DNA from: Rhynchopus sp. YZ270_cl-10
Lineage: Eukaryota; Euglenozoa; Diplonemea; Diplonemida; Diplonemidae
Assembly (NCBI GenBank): GCA_964035575.1
Contig: OZ037874.1
Span: 124,001 to 188,000 of the forward strand
DNA: 64,000 nt
Direction: 5' to 3'
The translations under genes and the position numbers were made by a program. Under the pieces are notes generated by a model that did no database searches, was not told where the DNA came from, and saw nothing but the letters and a program-made list of their open reading frames with translations. This document shows positions 9,098-20,787 of the stretch, in pieces; the stretch's first letter is position 1, and every line of letters starts with the position of its first letter.

Positions 9098-12000
9098 CTA
9101 CAGAGGCATCATGGGACGCTCCTTCTGCCTGTCCACGGCATCCTCTCGCAGTTCCCTGCACCGTAGGAAGAAGACGGGAATCGAAAGCGCGATGCAAGCA
9201 AGACCAGTCTGTGTGTGTGTGTGTGTTGTTTGATATCAGATGTGGGTTATACAGGCCCTAGCAATTCGGAATAATAGCCCAATGTGTGTATGGAAAAAAA
9301 AATGGATAAAAATCCTTCACTCCCATGCCCTGCATTCATTTTTTTGGAGGCAAACAACATCACCTGCACGATAGTGAAGGAAATGACTTTGACATGTGGT
9401 TTTACTTTTGTTCGCCGTTGGAAGCCCAACAGCGAAAAACCACAAAAAAAAAACCCCCCCACGAGGCAAAGGCGTTTCCTTCACTGTCGTATGGCATCAT
9501 GATGAGAACATACCGTCAAAGCGATCCACTTCGTGTACTTGGAGGGGTTCACGACCTGCTCGATCTTCCACTTGCTGGGGCTGTCCATTGGGTAGTCTAT
9601 CACAACCACCTGGCTGTTTGGCAGCAGCGCGGGCCAGCTTTTGTACGGGCTCTTCACGCCTTCGATGTGAGCCCCGCAAAAGTATATTTCGATGTAGCTG
9701 TTGATGGCACCCAGCCCCCATGAGGCATATGGGCGCTGCAGTGCAAGCTGCGTACTGGTTGTGAGCTGTGTTGCAATGAGATACACATTCTTGCTCTTCA
9801 TGTGGTCCGGAACCTTGAAGAACAACTTATGCGTGACACCAGGCATGTTGACCCCGTATGGCCTGGGCGAAGGTGACTTCGGCGACGTCGAACATCCACT
9901 GGGGCAACGTCCGTTCAGCCCCAATGCGTTGAAGAAGAGACGGTTGCTCAGATGCAGCTCATTCGCAAACGCCTTCAGCGCTGTGGTGTTCGCATTGTCC
10001 TTCACCACCATGACCAAGAGGTCTGCTGTGCCTTCTTCGCTCATGTCGTAGAAGAACGCCTTCTGCACAGTGTACCCTGTACCAGAGTTGATGCTCATGA
10101 GTTCCGAAACTGCGCTCCCAGAGTCTTCGAGGAAGTGCATTGTGCTGCCGTCACCTTTTAACAGCAGAGACGATGATGCAGCAGGGGATGCGTCTTGTGG
10201 GATCATGACGTTCATCACAATGTCCACGGCACGGTCGTTGTTGTAGTCAGCCATGTTCACCGTAGGGGGGTAGATCCACTCCCCTCCGAAGTCCAATGCT
10301 CCCCACGTCCCTGCTGCAGCGTACATCCCGGCAGCTAGCAGGGTGAGCTGCGCGCCGGAGGAGCGCACCGCGTCAGCGGTGGAGATGTCCGGGTAGCTGT
10401 AGTCCTGCGTGAAGCAGCAGTGGTAATCACTGCAGGCGGACTTCGGCTGTGTGTTGGGGGCGACCATGATGCTGTTGTACCGAGGCTGGTGTGTGGTCGG
10501 GTCGATGCACGTAAACCCGCCCTGCGTGGTGTCACAGAACAACGCCACCATGTCCATATCCCCGTCAGAGTCGACGTCGCGGAAGGTCACAAAACCAACC
10601 TCAGCGGCAACCGTCCACACCTTGGTGCGAACGAAGGGGGGTGACCCGATCTGCACAGTGTCCCACACTGCGAAGGTGCGGTTTTGCGGTGAAGTGGCCG
10701 AGGCCAGACGTTGTTCCGCGGTCTGGTGGGAGACGACAATGTCGCCACGGCAGTTTCCGTCAAGGTCAGCCGTCGCAGAGTCACCCAAGAAGGAGAAGAC
10801 ATCAATCTCCTCAAGAATCGCAAGGTGCTGCACATCCCTGCACCCGGGGATATCCAAAGTCAGTGGCCACGCCACACCGACCTTGCAATCAAACACAGGT
10901 GTGCAGCCCTGTGGCACCTTCTCCTCGGGGCATCCAACGTTCTGCACAAGCATAGCTGTCATTTCGCTGCCATGCTTCTGTGGTTGTGTATGAGGGGTAG
11001 AAAGGTAGAGGGGGAGGGTGTGGCAGGTCATACGAAAGTCCCTACGAGGTCGATGTGCATCTTGCCCCAGAGGTTCGCGGCAAGCAGGTGGTCCACGGTC
11101 GGAGGGAGCTGTGGTGTGGGGGTGTGTGGGAGGGTGTGGATTGAGGTGATAGTTCAAAAAATGGATGAGAATTGCGCAAATGAATTTTAGATACTTTCAG
11201 GGGGGAAACAAACAGAAAAAGCACAGAATCAGAGTTGCTTGACACAAACCCCGCAGACACAGACACAAACTGCGCCTTGCAGAAGAACCTCCCCAGACAG
11301 CCGCCACCCCGGCTTCGCAGGCAAACCGCTCACGGTTCGGGCATTGTCACAAACCGTAAAGGTGCATCAGGAGGTGCTGATGCAACTTTCGGCTGCTTCG
11401 AGAAATGACGACATTTAAGCAATATGCCGTCTTCAAAAAAACAATACTCTATTGAACAGCTTCAATGTTGCGCTGCATGCCAGCGTGCAACGCAATGATG
11501 TGATGAAGCACTTTGCGACACCATGTCCCGCCTACCTGGATGGACAGTCACGGAAGATGGCACTAGACGGAACGTCAAACGCGGTGTTTTGAACCTCAAC
11601 TTTTGGAGAACCGTGCGTCAGCTTCATCCCTGAGCAAAGGGACCTTGCCCGAGAACTTGGGAATGGCACTGTCATCAAGCCATGGGCGAATAATTGCTGT
11701 TTCGTATTGATGAACAAAGCCTTCCTCGAGGACGACAGCCACATACGCGATGCAACATAAACTTAGGCAAGACCCAGAGGGGTTTGCTGGCGCAATTATA
11801 CTCGCTGTCAGATGAACTTAAGGGCCACGCTCTGGATTTACTCCTCAAGCCCCTGCAAACCCGACTTTCCGGAATTTTTCAAAATCGGGACAATCCCTCA
11901 TCCACCTTTGATATTAAATAAACACACATACCTGAATCGCATCCGTCACACTGCCGTCTGGGTTCTGCAGGAACAGAACGTTTTGCAGCACGATTGCACC

Positions 12001-12348
12001 TGGCGGGTCCTTCTCGTCTGCATACATATATTGCACGACAATGTCAAGGAGGCCGTCCCAGTTTAAGTCCCCAGCGATGACGTTTGTTGCGACACACTGT
12101 GTGGTACACGCGAGGTAGAAGGTCGCAAGCACCTCACCATCGTGGCGCCCGTTGTGGACGGTCACGACCCCTGCAGAGACGCTGATGGTGTCTGTGTAGT
12201 GGTCTGAGTTGTAGTCGCCCATCGCTGCCACCGCACCTACGACCTTACTGTACAAATCCTCCTCCGTCACATCCTCAAACGACCCTCCGTCCACATGCAC
12301 ACAAGACACCAGCACCACCGCCACAGCGAATCGAAGGGAAATCCCCAT
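9098..12348 (-). CDS. ITFG1: ITFG1/TIP (LINKIN) homologue, FG-GAP membrane protein
   Basis: Four exons: 12348-11932, 11108-11034, 10977-9514 and 9208-9098 (donors GTATG, acceptors CAG/ACAG), 688 residues. An N-terminal signal peptide (MGISLRFAVAVVLVSC) is followed by FG-GAP/VCBS-type repeats (GDYNSDHYTD, GDLNWDGLLD, ADLDGNCRGD, DSDGDMD, ADYNNDRAVD). The C-terminal region matches animal TIP: GRCPSGC...FGVNMPG, then QLALQRPYASWGLG, LPNSQVVVIDYP. The last exon supplies one membrane helix (GLACIALSIPVFFL) and a short charged tail. The family is a type I surface protein linked to cell adhesion. Length is close to the human protein (about 612). Exon 2 is only 75 bp and was chosen because it restores a DFNGD-like blade. 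Confidence 0.9.
9366..9488. repeat. Foldback repeat R6 (in last ITFG1 intron)
   Basis: Inverted ends around AGTGAAGGAAATGACTTTGA and GGCGTTTCCTTCACT, with inner TGTGGTTTTA and AAAAACCACA arms. Confidence 0.65.
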
Positions 12349-14101
12349 ACAGAGGGGTCCCCACCTTGTCTTTTTTTTCTCTGGTTTTTTGGTATTGAAA
12401 AAGATTTTGTAGGTGTAGAATGTGAAAGTGGAATATCAGTTATGATTTTTGCATAACAAACTGTTGATGCAGGCACCCCTCCGACCCACTGTACGATGCC
12501 AGCCATCCGGATGAAAGCGCAATCCTGCGGCCTAACAAAAAAAAAAGTGTGGGGTCAAAATAATACCGAATTTTTCTGGGGAAAAGTGTCTCTTAATTTT
12601 TTCCAGCGAACATAAAGGGAAAGGGAGAACAAAGAGGGCAAACATGACATCAACTGGGAGGGGACCGGGGTATGTGTTTTGGGGTAGGCTTTGTTATTGA
12701 CAGAGCAACAAAACAACCTCCCTGTTTTTCCGTACCCCCCTCGTTGACGTAGTCGGGGGAGGGGGTTTTTCTGTTTTTCGATGAAATCTTTGTATCAGAG
12801 TAAACCATATAAGAAGAAGTACTCCAAGGACTGCAACGAAAAGAGTATATTTTTTTTGAAAATTGGTGTGATCACCCAAACGGTTTCTCCGTGGTTCTCC
12901 CGAAGGTGCTCCGCAAATATTAAAAAAGTCCGAAACAGTTCACCGTGGTTCCCCGTGGTTCTTCCGTGGGTTGTCCGTACCCCCTGAATCACACCAAAAT
13001 ATTGTTTTTGTTGGTAAAAAAAGCAACACATCTGAACTCAGCGGTGTTGCCCCTCTATGGGGGAGGAGGAGCTAAATGAAAATAGGAAAAGAAAAAAATG
13101 TCAGAAAAAAATAAAAAATAAAAAATCAGGGGGATTCGGAGTCCCGCATTTGCAGCGTTCAGGGGTCTGATAGAGTGAATGGAGGAAACACAACACTTCT
13201 CTTGACTACCCCAAGAAAGAGGATGCATCCTTGCTCATGTGGTCCCCTTCACGGAAAGGGAAGACACAAAGGAGAGAAAGAATGCAAAAAAAGGGGGGGC
13301 AGCAACAGTATCGGTCCTTTTCGTACTACCAGCCACGCGTTCTCGTGCAATTGAATATGCGGAGTGTGGGGGAGGGTGGGAGGTGAGAGGTGCAGTGCAA
13401 GCACACTAGGATGCTTCGTACTGTATTTTTTTTGTGATAATGTTTGAAACCCTTTTTGGGGTTTTTTTTGCAAAAAAAATCCTCAAAAAAGAGGGGGAAA
13501 AAATGCAAAAAAAAAAAATGTGTTTCATGAAGCACATCTTCAAAGGGAGTGGGGCGAAAAAAAAAAGGGAGGGACAGATCCTACTCTAAAATGCTGGTAA
13601 AAAAAAAAAAAATCCAAAAAATAACAACTCCTCCCTTCATCGAGGATGTGAACTTTTGGGCCAACAGAGTAGAGTTTTTCTTTTGAAAGAAAGAAAGAAA
13701 GCAAGGGAGGGTTTTTTACAAAAACCTAAAACATGGTGACGGTGTGTGGTCACCCACACAGGGGGGGGAAACAGTCAGCCACATTCTTCCTTTTTCCTTG
13801 TAGTGTTCGACACCATTTTTGAGGTAAAAATAAGGGGGAAAGGGGACAAGTGTTTCAGAAGGTGGGAAAATGTCTGAGAGGACGTAGTTTTGTTTTGGGC
13901 GGCTTCTTTTTTTTGTGGTTCGTTCTTGTACACGCTTACGTGGGTTTTGTTGGGTATACAAAAATAACGACGTCTGTGGGTCACGATATTCATCATGTCT
14001 CACAAAACAAAAATAAAATAAAATGGCAAAGTACTAGCCAACGCTAAGTGCTCTGTTGAGTATCACATAAAAGAAGCCCGGGGTTTTTTGTGACGTTGCG
14101 T
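12349..14101. other. Gene-free stretch
   Basis: A/T-rich with long A and T runs. At 12869-12996 ends resembling GGTGTGAT/ATCACACC enclose several CCGTGGTTC units. No gene recognised. Confidence 0.55.
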
Positions 14102-15835
14102 CTACTCGTCGTCGTTGCAGTCCTTCTTCTTGATCTTGCGGCAGGCAATCTTCTGGCAGCACAGCTCCTCGATGTAGCACTTGTCGGTGTTCTTGGAGGC
14201 GCACTTGGCGTGCTTCTTCTGCTCGTAGCCCTTCTTGCACTCAGGGACGGCAAGGCAGCACGGCACAGGGTCCTCGTCACGCACGCAGCAGCTGCCACAG
14301 CGGTCGGTCTCAGCGCCAGTGCAGGTGGGGTCAACAGTGCAGGTGTAGCCGGGCTTGCATGCGTCGAAGCCCTTGCCGCAGGTGGGTCCCTTGTCTGCGC
14401 AGAAGGCCGGGGGCGGTGTGGGCTTCACGCATGTACCGGGTGCGTCGCAGGTGGGCTCGGAGCACTCGCATGTGAGCCCCGCCTCGCACTGCTCGCGGAA
14501 GCACGGGAGGGTGAACCCACCACACTTGGAGCCCTCCGGGACGTACGCAACGCACTCCTTGCCCACAAGGCAGCCCTGGCCAGAGGCGGTGTCGTGCACT
14601 GCACGGCACCACGTGCCCTCGGGGCAGGTCTCGTCCGTCTCGCACTTGTTCGACACAGGCGCATCAAGCACGCAGCAGCTGGAGCAACGGTCAGTTGCGA
14701 TCTCATCAGGAGTGCATGTGGGGTCGAAAGTGCATGTGTATCCCTTCTTGCACTCGTCGAATCCTCTGCCACAGAACGGTCCCTTGTCCGCGCAGAAGGC
14801 GGGCTCGTCAAGCACACAGCAGCTGGAGCAACGGTCAGTTGCGATCTCATCATCAGTGCAGGTAGGGTCAACAGTGCAGGTGTAGCCAGTCTTGCATGCG
14901 TCGAAGCCCCTGCCGCAGAAGGGGCCGTGTGCGTCGCAGTAGGCAGGCTCAGGCACAACCTCCTCGACACAGCATCCCTGGCAGTCGGCACCGCCCGTGG
15001 CAGGGTCGCATGAGTCCGAGGGGTCGTCCATGCAGACGTAGCCCTTCTGCTCACACTCGAAGCCCTGCTTGCCACCGCACTTCACCTTTGCGTCACAGAA
15101 GGCAGGCTGCGTGGGCACCTTCACACAGCAGCCCCCGCAGTCGGCACCCCCCGCCGCCTCGCACGTCGGGTCGATGAAGCAGTCGAAGCCCTTCTCGCAC
15201 TGAAGCCCAGCGATGCCCGCGCACTGGTCCCAGTTGCAGGCAGGTGTGGGCGGTGTCGACGCAGGCACACAGCACCCAGCGCAGTCAGGCTGGCCGTCGC
15301 AGTCCGACTCGCACACCTGGCCCTCCTCACACTTCAGCGCACCAATGCCACCACAGGTCTTGCATGAAGGCACGGGCACAGGCGCAGAGTCCAGGTTGTA
15401 CGCACACTTGCCGGCGTCACACTTGAATCCAAACGAAGCAGGGCAGTCGCAGGTGGAGGTGAAGCTGCCGCCGCACTGCTCGTACAGGCCCTTCATCGAG
15501 TAGAATCCGTCGAGCATCTCCTTGCTCATGTCCGCACGGCCCACCAGGTTGCGGGTGCAGCCACAGCTCGTTCCGATCAGGGGTGTACCGCACTGGTCGG
15601 CCGTGGTGCAGGACTGGAGGTCCGTCAGGAAGGTCTCAAAGGCCTCTGTCACCAGCGTGCAGTCGATGCAGCATCCGGCGCAGTCTGCCGTCGTGAGCGG
15701 GTCGCAGCCCATAGGCGCGCAGGCGAAGCCCTTCTCGCACTGAAGCCCGGCAATGCCTCCGCACATCGCCTGATCGGCGTCGCACTGCGCTGCAGCCCCT
15801 ACTGCCATCACCAACACTGCTGCCACACGCATCAT
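14102..15835 (-). CDS. Secreted cysteine-rich repeat protein
   Basis: Single exon of 577 codons from ATG 15835 (MMRVAAVLVMAVGAAAQ, a clear signal peptide) to TAG at 14102. An in-frame upstream ATG at 15961 would bury the signal peptide and was not used. The mature protein is built from modules of roughly 45 residues with about 8-10 cysteines each, ending in CxxCC (DCAGCC, DCGGCC, DCQGCC, RCSSCC twice, RCGSCC). Two adjacent modules with CGRGFD...CKTGYTCTVDPTC are nearly identical, so the gene has grown by internal duplication. A middle section (ETDETCPEGTWCRA) and a basic C-terminal end (CRKIKKKDCNDDE) differ. Disulfide-rich and extracellular or lumenal by inference; function unknown. TTTACAG about 35 bases upstream could be a splice acceptor. 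Confidence 0.85.
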   Translation of the reverse strand: MMRVAAVLVMAVGAAAQCDADQAMCGGIAGLQCEKGFACAPMGCDPLTTADCAGCCIDCTLVTEAFETFLTDLQSCTTADQCGTPLIGTSCGCTRNLVGRADMSKEMLDGFYSMKGLYEQCGGSFTSTCDCPASFGFKCDAGKCAYNLDSAPVPVPSCKTCGGIGALKCEEGQVCESDCDGQPDCAGCCVPASTPPTPACNWDQCAGIAGLQCEKGFDCFIDPTCEAAGGADCGGCCVKVPTQPAFCDAKVKCGGKQGFECEQKGYVCMDDPSDSCDPATGGADCQGCCVEEVVPEPAYCDAHGPFCGRGFDACKTGYTCTVDPTCTDDEIATDRCSSCCVLDEPAFCADKGPFCGRGFDECKKGYTCTFDPTCTPDEIATDRCSSCCVLDAPVSNKCETDETCPEGTWCRAVHDTASGQGCLVGKECVAYVPEGSKCGGFTLPCFREQCEAGLTCECSEPTCDAPGTCVKPTPPPAFCADKGPTCGKGFDACKPGYTCTVDPTCTGAETDRCGSCCVRDEDPVPCCLAVPECKKGYEQKKHAKCASKNTDKCYIEELCCQKIACRKIKKKDCNDDE

Positions 15836-17242
15836 GTTTATTCTTATGGTTTTCTTAATTTTCTGTAAAGTGTGTACATTGTTGCATCTCGCTACGATTG
15901 TAGCCATTATCCATGATTCGTCACCGAGCTCGCGCTCAAAGACTACCCCAAAAAGGAGCAAAGAGACCCAGTGAAGAGGGGGGGGTTAGGGGGAAAAGGG
16001 AGTATATAGGGGAGGTATTCTGTTGTGCAGCACCCATCAGAGTGTTGGGAAGGGGGGGCATGTTCCTCATTGTTTTCTTTTGAAAATCTGTTGTTGTATT
16101 AGTGTAGACACCCGATGGTGAGCTCCACTATTTTTTTTTTTTCCCTTCTTCGTTTTGCTTTCTATCTTAGTTGACGTGAGCAGTGTTCGATACAGAGACA
16201 CACAATTTATTTTATTTTTTTGAACACTCTCTTTCACGTTGCATATTTGGGGTCACCCTTGTTGTGGTTTTTTTTGTTTTTGTTTTCGCTCCAAAGAAGA
16301 AAAGAATGAAAACATCCATTTCGACGTTAATTACCCTCCCTCTCACGCTGTTGCAGTACTCCATCCCACGTTGACCCCCTTTTCGATACCCTTTTTTGCA
16401 GGGCGTTCGCTATCGCCATCGTTTTTTCCTGATCGTGGCGAAATGCCAAAAACCCCGAAATTTTCGTTTTTTTACTAGTGCTTAAAATAGGTCAAAAAAA
16501 ATTTTCCCGCCGGAGAGAAGTTAGTTCGTGGGGTGAATCCCTGGTACTGAATGGTCAAAAAAAATTTGCTATTTGCGCGTGATCCCTTCCCCAGCACAAG
16601 TGATATTACAGCTGAACTTTCCTGATACTAAAACCAGCAAAACGATGGAGAATTTCATCAATCCCCCCTCACTGAGGGTCTCTTTGTGTTGTTTAATCAA
16701 ACAGATGTACAAGAGAGGCATCTGTCATATGAGACTTCATCCTTATTTTGATTATTTTCAACTCTCTGCCGTTGAAAGTAGAGTTGACACGGGCAGTGAC
16801 ACCTTCTATAACAGGGGGTACGGTACACCTTCAGCAGACTGCAGGATTGAGGAGCGAGCGGGAGTGCTGGGGAAACTTCCTCTCACGGCAGGCGGGTTTG
16901 CGGATGATTTTGAGTACAGTGGACATGCACCCCTCTGCGACCCCCCCTCCGGGGGGGTCTACAGGGTGGTGGGGAGAAATCTCTCTCTCTCTTTTTTTTT
17001 TTTTTTCCCCCTTTTTTTATTTATTTATTTATTTATTTATACAGGGTTTCGCCCCGGTGGGGCGAAGCCCTGGGGCGAAATAAAATGTCATTTTTTCAGG
17101 AAAAGATTTTTTTAACGAAAAAAAATATTTTTCGCCCCGGGGCGAACGCCCTGCTTTTTTGATCTAAAAAAAAAGAGAAGACGTGAAGGAATACACCCTC
17201 ACTGTGCATACACTTGCACTGCAAATGAACATAAGCTCCTTC
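15836..17242. other. Gene-free stretch
   Basis: T-rich tracts, an R3 copy at 16090 and, at 17041-17155, inverted GGGTTTCGCCCC/GGGGCGAACGCCC hairpins. No gene recognised. Confidence 0.55.
16090..16131 (+). repeat. Dispersed repeat R3
   Basis: R3 reads TTGGTTGTATTAGTGTAGAC, then ACCC.AGGGTG..CTCCACTAT followed by poly-T. Others: 18058-18096 (reverse), 43331-43347 plus 44430-44473 (split by an insertion), 47216-47262, 58262-58312. Confidence 0.7.
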
Positions 17243-19338
17243 TCATGCATCCGCCGCTAGGGCTTGGTTGCTGACACGTGTCTCCTCCAGTTCTTCTTCG
17301 ATGACAGCGCGTTTAGAACGGACCCTTTCTACGCGTGTTCTTTCGAAGCGCATGGCCTGGTAATTTTCCCTGTGGATGTGCGAGGTTGCCAGGAAGCGTT
17401 TGACTCGCGCGGAGTGGAATTTTTGGAGGAGGTCGTCGATAGCCTCTCGGTCCCCGCTCAGCTCGCTTTCTCCGCAGCCTGCGACGGTCACGCGGCTGAG
17501 GAAGTACGGAAACGGCTGCCTCGGCAGTGCTGCAACCTTTTCCACCACTCCATGCCCCTTGATGACCATCCCCCAGCAGGAGTAGTCGCCTGTCACCGCC
17601 GCACGACCTTCGTTCAGGCTGATGAAGAAGTTGCTGTCGTTCATGCCAGACGCCTGGTAGGTGAACGCTCCGTTCGCATAGCACCCGAAGGGGAAGGAGA
17701 AGTTGTTGTGCTGTGTTGTGAGGGTACAGGGGAGGAAAGTGGTCATTTCTTTTTTTTTGATAAGGGTACTCTCACTTTTTCTTTTGTTTCTTGTCCCCGC
17801 CCGCTCGGATTTTTCAGGGAGGAAAAAAAAAAAAAGTGGGCAAAAAAAAAAAAGTGTGCAGGGTTTCCACCAAGGTGGGACCATGCCCACCCCATTATTT
17901 TTTCCAGAAAAATCCGGATTTTCACAGGGTTCGGGGGGTACATGGTGACCCCCGAGAAAAATGGGCTTTGGAGGTTGTAGATGACTCCGCATGACCCCCC
18001 GTGGTCATGCGACCAGAGCATTTGGCACGTTGTAGCCGGGCAAGTAGTGGAGTTCATCCTCGGGTGTCTACACTAATACAACCAAGTTTTCAAAAAAGAA
18101 AAAAAAGTAGCGTACCGTGCGCCTGCGGCGCTGTGTTGCTGACTACTGCACGCTCCAATCTGAGCCCCACGGTGGAGAGCAATCGGCTCGTGCAATCAAA
18201 AGAAAATGGCACGAGGAAAAAAAGTTGGTAACGTGCGCCTGCGGCGCTGCCTGTTTTCTACCAGTTCTACAGGCAAACACTTGGCCCCCCTTTACCTTAC
18301 ACTGACGGGTTTTGACCAAAACCAAAAACTTGTCCATTTTGGCAAATTGACCCCACCACACAACGGACGGATTCCGGAAATGCAAATATGCCGGTGTTTT
18401 CGGGCACTTTCGTGTTTTCAGACGTCAGGATCAGGGAGAGAAAATCTGGTTTTGGGATTCCCTACATGGATTTTGACCAAAACCAAGGATTTGGCCATTT
18501 CGGTAAAGTGACCCCACCCTGGCCACCACAGCGCGGACGGGTTCCGGAAATGCCAACCGTGGTACGTTTTGGGGCTGAAAACCCACTTTATTCAGGGGAA
18601 AAAATTGCTTTCCAAATGTCGGAATTTTCCGAATTTTCCGGAAAATTTCCAGAATTAGACTGACTCATATTTTGCGAAAATTTAAGTCACTGAAATTTTG
18701 TCCATTTTTCCGTATATCCCCCACCACAAGCCGGGATTGGCTCGGAACTGCAACAAAACGCCCTCTTGGGCGGAAAAAATACCGCACAGGTTTTTTTTTT
18801 CCCCCTTCACTTTTTTTTCCTCCACTTTTTTTTTTTGCTTCACTTTTTTTTTCCCGCCCGCCCGCTCGGATTTTTGGGAAGCCCAAGGACAAGAAACAAA
18901 AAGAAAAAGTGTGAGTACCCTAAATTGATAAATTGATGACGTGTAGACACCTCGCTTTGTTTTCTCGTGTGAACTCCACGCAGCCGTTCCTCGCCTATCT
19001 CTCGTTTCGTGGAGACCGCTACTACGTCCTTTTTCTCTGTTTTGCTTGCGCCATTGGGGGAGAGAGGAGGGGATGCATACGCGGTCCTCAGCAAGTCTGG
19101 TCCCTTCCGCGATGATGCCGTCCTTGCCGGTGCCCTTAGTGTCGCCGCCGTAGAGTCCGCTGCCTGTGGCTTTCCAGAAAATGGTTTCCTTGAGTGTGCG
19201 TCTGCCTTCGTTGTTCCCGGTGGCCAGGCGGTGGATGTTTTCGCAGAAGCGTGGGCAGTCGCGATGGAAGAGCCCAATGTGGATAGTGCCCACAGGGGCA
19301 CCGTCAATCGCCACATCTAAATATATGACTTTGTCGAT
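17243..19338 (-). CDS. Divergent cyclophilin-type peptidyl-prolyl isomerase (first exon not found)
   Basis: Two exons are clear: 19338-19081 (86 codons, starts after CTGCAG, donor GTATGC) and 17710-17243 (after AACACAG, stop TGA). The first matches the cyclophilin N-terminal half (VIYLDVAIDGAPVGTIHIGLF, then CPRFCENIHRLATG); the second matches the core SNFFI strand and WGMVIKGHGVVEKV. The family isomerises proline peptide bonds. Several catalytic positions differ from human cyclophilin A: the FxxQGGD segment reads SGLYGGD and the MANxGPNTNGSQFF segment reads TYQASGMNDSNFF, so activity is doubtful. A charged C-terminal tail (RFERTRVERVRSKRAVIEEEL) may form a coiled coil. No in-frame ATG occurs before the first exon. 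Its intron contains the TIR element at 17764. Confidence 0.75.
18058..18096 (-). repeat. Dispersed repeat R3
   Basis: Reverse-orientation copy of the unit at 16090, including the AAAACTTGGTTG lead. Confidence 0.7.
18300..18560 (+). repeat. Two R5 units
   Basis: Units at 18300-18395 and 18465-18560 share TTTTGACCAAAACCAA, TTGGCAAATTGACCCCACCA and GGACGGATTCCGGAAATG. A third lies at 50455-50520, next to the microsatellite arrays. Confidence 0.65.
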
Positions 19339-19679
19339 CTGCAGTGAGCTGTCGTGTAAAAAAAATAAAATAAAATAGTAGTGTTAGTGTGGCCGACGAC
19401 CCCCAAAATAGCAGAAAATAGCAGAAAATAGCACCCCCTTTCAGCCACACCAGTTGAAACGTGCTAAAAACGCATAGTATAAAAAAAAAAAAAAAAACAT
19501 TGCCTTGAAATGCAAAAGCCCTCCTTTTGGTGGGTCCGGTGTGAACCGTTCCGAACCATTAATCCATTTTTGTTACATCTGATATGCCATATTCCCCCCC
19601 TTCTGCTCATCGGTCAGATGAATGAACGGATCCTGAGCCGCAGGATCAGTCTGCATGATAGGGCCCGCATTCTTCTGTG
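19339..19679. other. Short gene-free stretch with R2 copy
   Basis: It holds a diverged R2 (19500-19592), three TATTTTGGG/GCAGAAAATA-type bits and a poly-A run. The missing first exon of the cyclophilin gene may lie here or further upstream. Confidence 0.5.
19500..19592 (+). repeat. Dispersed repeat R2 (diverged)
   Basis: Shares TTGCCTTGAAATGCAAAAGC and the TTACATCTGATATGCC end with the other copies. Confidence 0.55.
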
Positions 19680-20787
19680 TTAGAACCTCATGGCATACCT
19701 TTTGTGTGCCTGCATGGAGTACGGCCCCAACGGGATCTGCATGGTGTCGGAACTTCGCCACCCTACGTTGTAGAGATAAAAGACTACACCACCCATGATG
19801 GAGACGATAGCCGCGATCACCTTCCTTCCGGTGCTGTGAAGGGGTGTGGGTGTGTGGGTGTGTTTGATACAGATTTAGAGTTTGGGTAACGCCTGAAAAG
19901 ATTTCGGGGTAGCATTTTCTTTCCTTCAAAAACTCTTATTTTTAAAAAAGATGAAAAAGCAGAGAGTTAAAAAAAAGGAGGAAGAACAGCAAAAAAAACG
20001 GTGTGTGAAAAAAGTTTTTTTTTCTGTCAAGTGTTTTTTGTGCGTTAGCGGAGAAGAAAAACAGTTTCCGATAAAAAGGCTCCTGCATCGGTTTTCTCTT
20101 TCACATAAAAGGAAAGCGTCATACCTTGCGAATTGACCCAGAGACTTCTTTTGTACACGCTTCTGCGTCGGCGTTTCATTGTCGGCAATGCGTGGATAGA
20201 ACGGACTCACGGGGTACTGTGTTTTTGGGTTTGTTTTGTTTCTTTTTTCCCGTGATTGTACACAAAACGAACCTCCTCACCCAATCAGACCGGCGGGGGT
20301 AGAAGCATCTCAATTAGGAAGAAAATGGGGGAAATTTGATATACGCTTCCTCGTTTTTTTTTTTATCCCATACCGGGTGTTCTGTTGTCTGCCCTGTTGG
20401 CCCTCTGATCTCTTCGTAAACACTTCTACCGCTCATATTTTCTTTTGATTCTTCCGCAGACCGTCTGACACCGTGGGACATGGAAGACGTCTCGCGTTTG
20501 TTGACCCTGCGGTAGGAGTCTTCTGCAGCAGACTCGCGGTCTTGCATTGTGATACGCGATTTGCCCTTCTTGTGCACACCCGGCGCTGAGTTGCCGAAGA
20601 AGCTGCCCTTAGGCGCCTGCTTGCGCTCGGATGACCCTGACCCCGTTCCCTTATCGCCAAACCATCGTCGCTGTGGGCAAGCAAAAGGCCCTCTAGGTGC
20701 CGTACATCGCAACAGCAGTACCGTGCTGGTGCTGACCCCCGCTGCGCACCGTGGCTGTGCCTGCTGAACCAGCGCTCGTAACAACAT
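19680..20787 (-). CDS. Mitochondrial single-pass membrane protein, unknown function
   Basis: Three exons: 20787-20374, 20216-20125 and 19833-19680 (donors GTATGG and GTATGA, acceptors ACAG), 219 residues with all phases matching. The first ~45 residues are an arginine-rich, acid-free leader (MLLRALVQQAQPRCAAG...CPQRRWFG) typical of mitochondrial targeting, with a likely cleavage around RRW. A charged, Ser-rich middle follows, then FYPRIADNETPTQKR, and near the C-terminus one membrane helix (VIAAIVSIMGGVVFYLYNVGW). The end is SMQAHKRYAMRF. The layout suits an inner-membrane accessory subunit of a respiratory complex, but I do not recognise the family. Confidence 0.75.

Larger units (their letters stand above)
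17764..18920. mobile_element. Non-autonomous DNA transposon with TAA target duplication
   Basis: The ends are inverted repeats: GGGTACTCTCACTTTTTCTT on the left and, reversed, GGGTACTCACACTTTTTCTT on the right, continuing GTTTCTTGTCC. TAA flanks both sides (17761-17763, 18921-18923). A 3-bp TWA duplication with G-rich ends fits PIF/Harbinger. No transposase frame inside. It carries a reversed R3 copy and two R5 units and lies wholly in the cyclophilin intron. Confidence 0.7.

Noticed and set aside
15836-15961. Upstream ATG extending the cysteine-rich protein by 42 residues
   Set aside because: It would place the clear signal peptide inside the protein; the ATG at 15835 follows a plausible splice acceptor.
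19573-19700. A 24-nt intron extending the mitochondrial protein into KNAGPIMQTDPAAQ
   Set aside because: The joining phases do not fit, and direct reading reaches a stop after KRYAMRF; the extra frame also runs into an R2 repeat.
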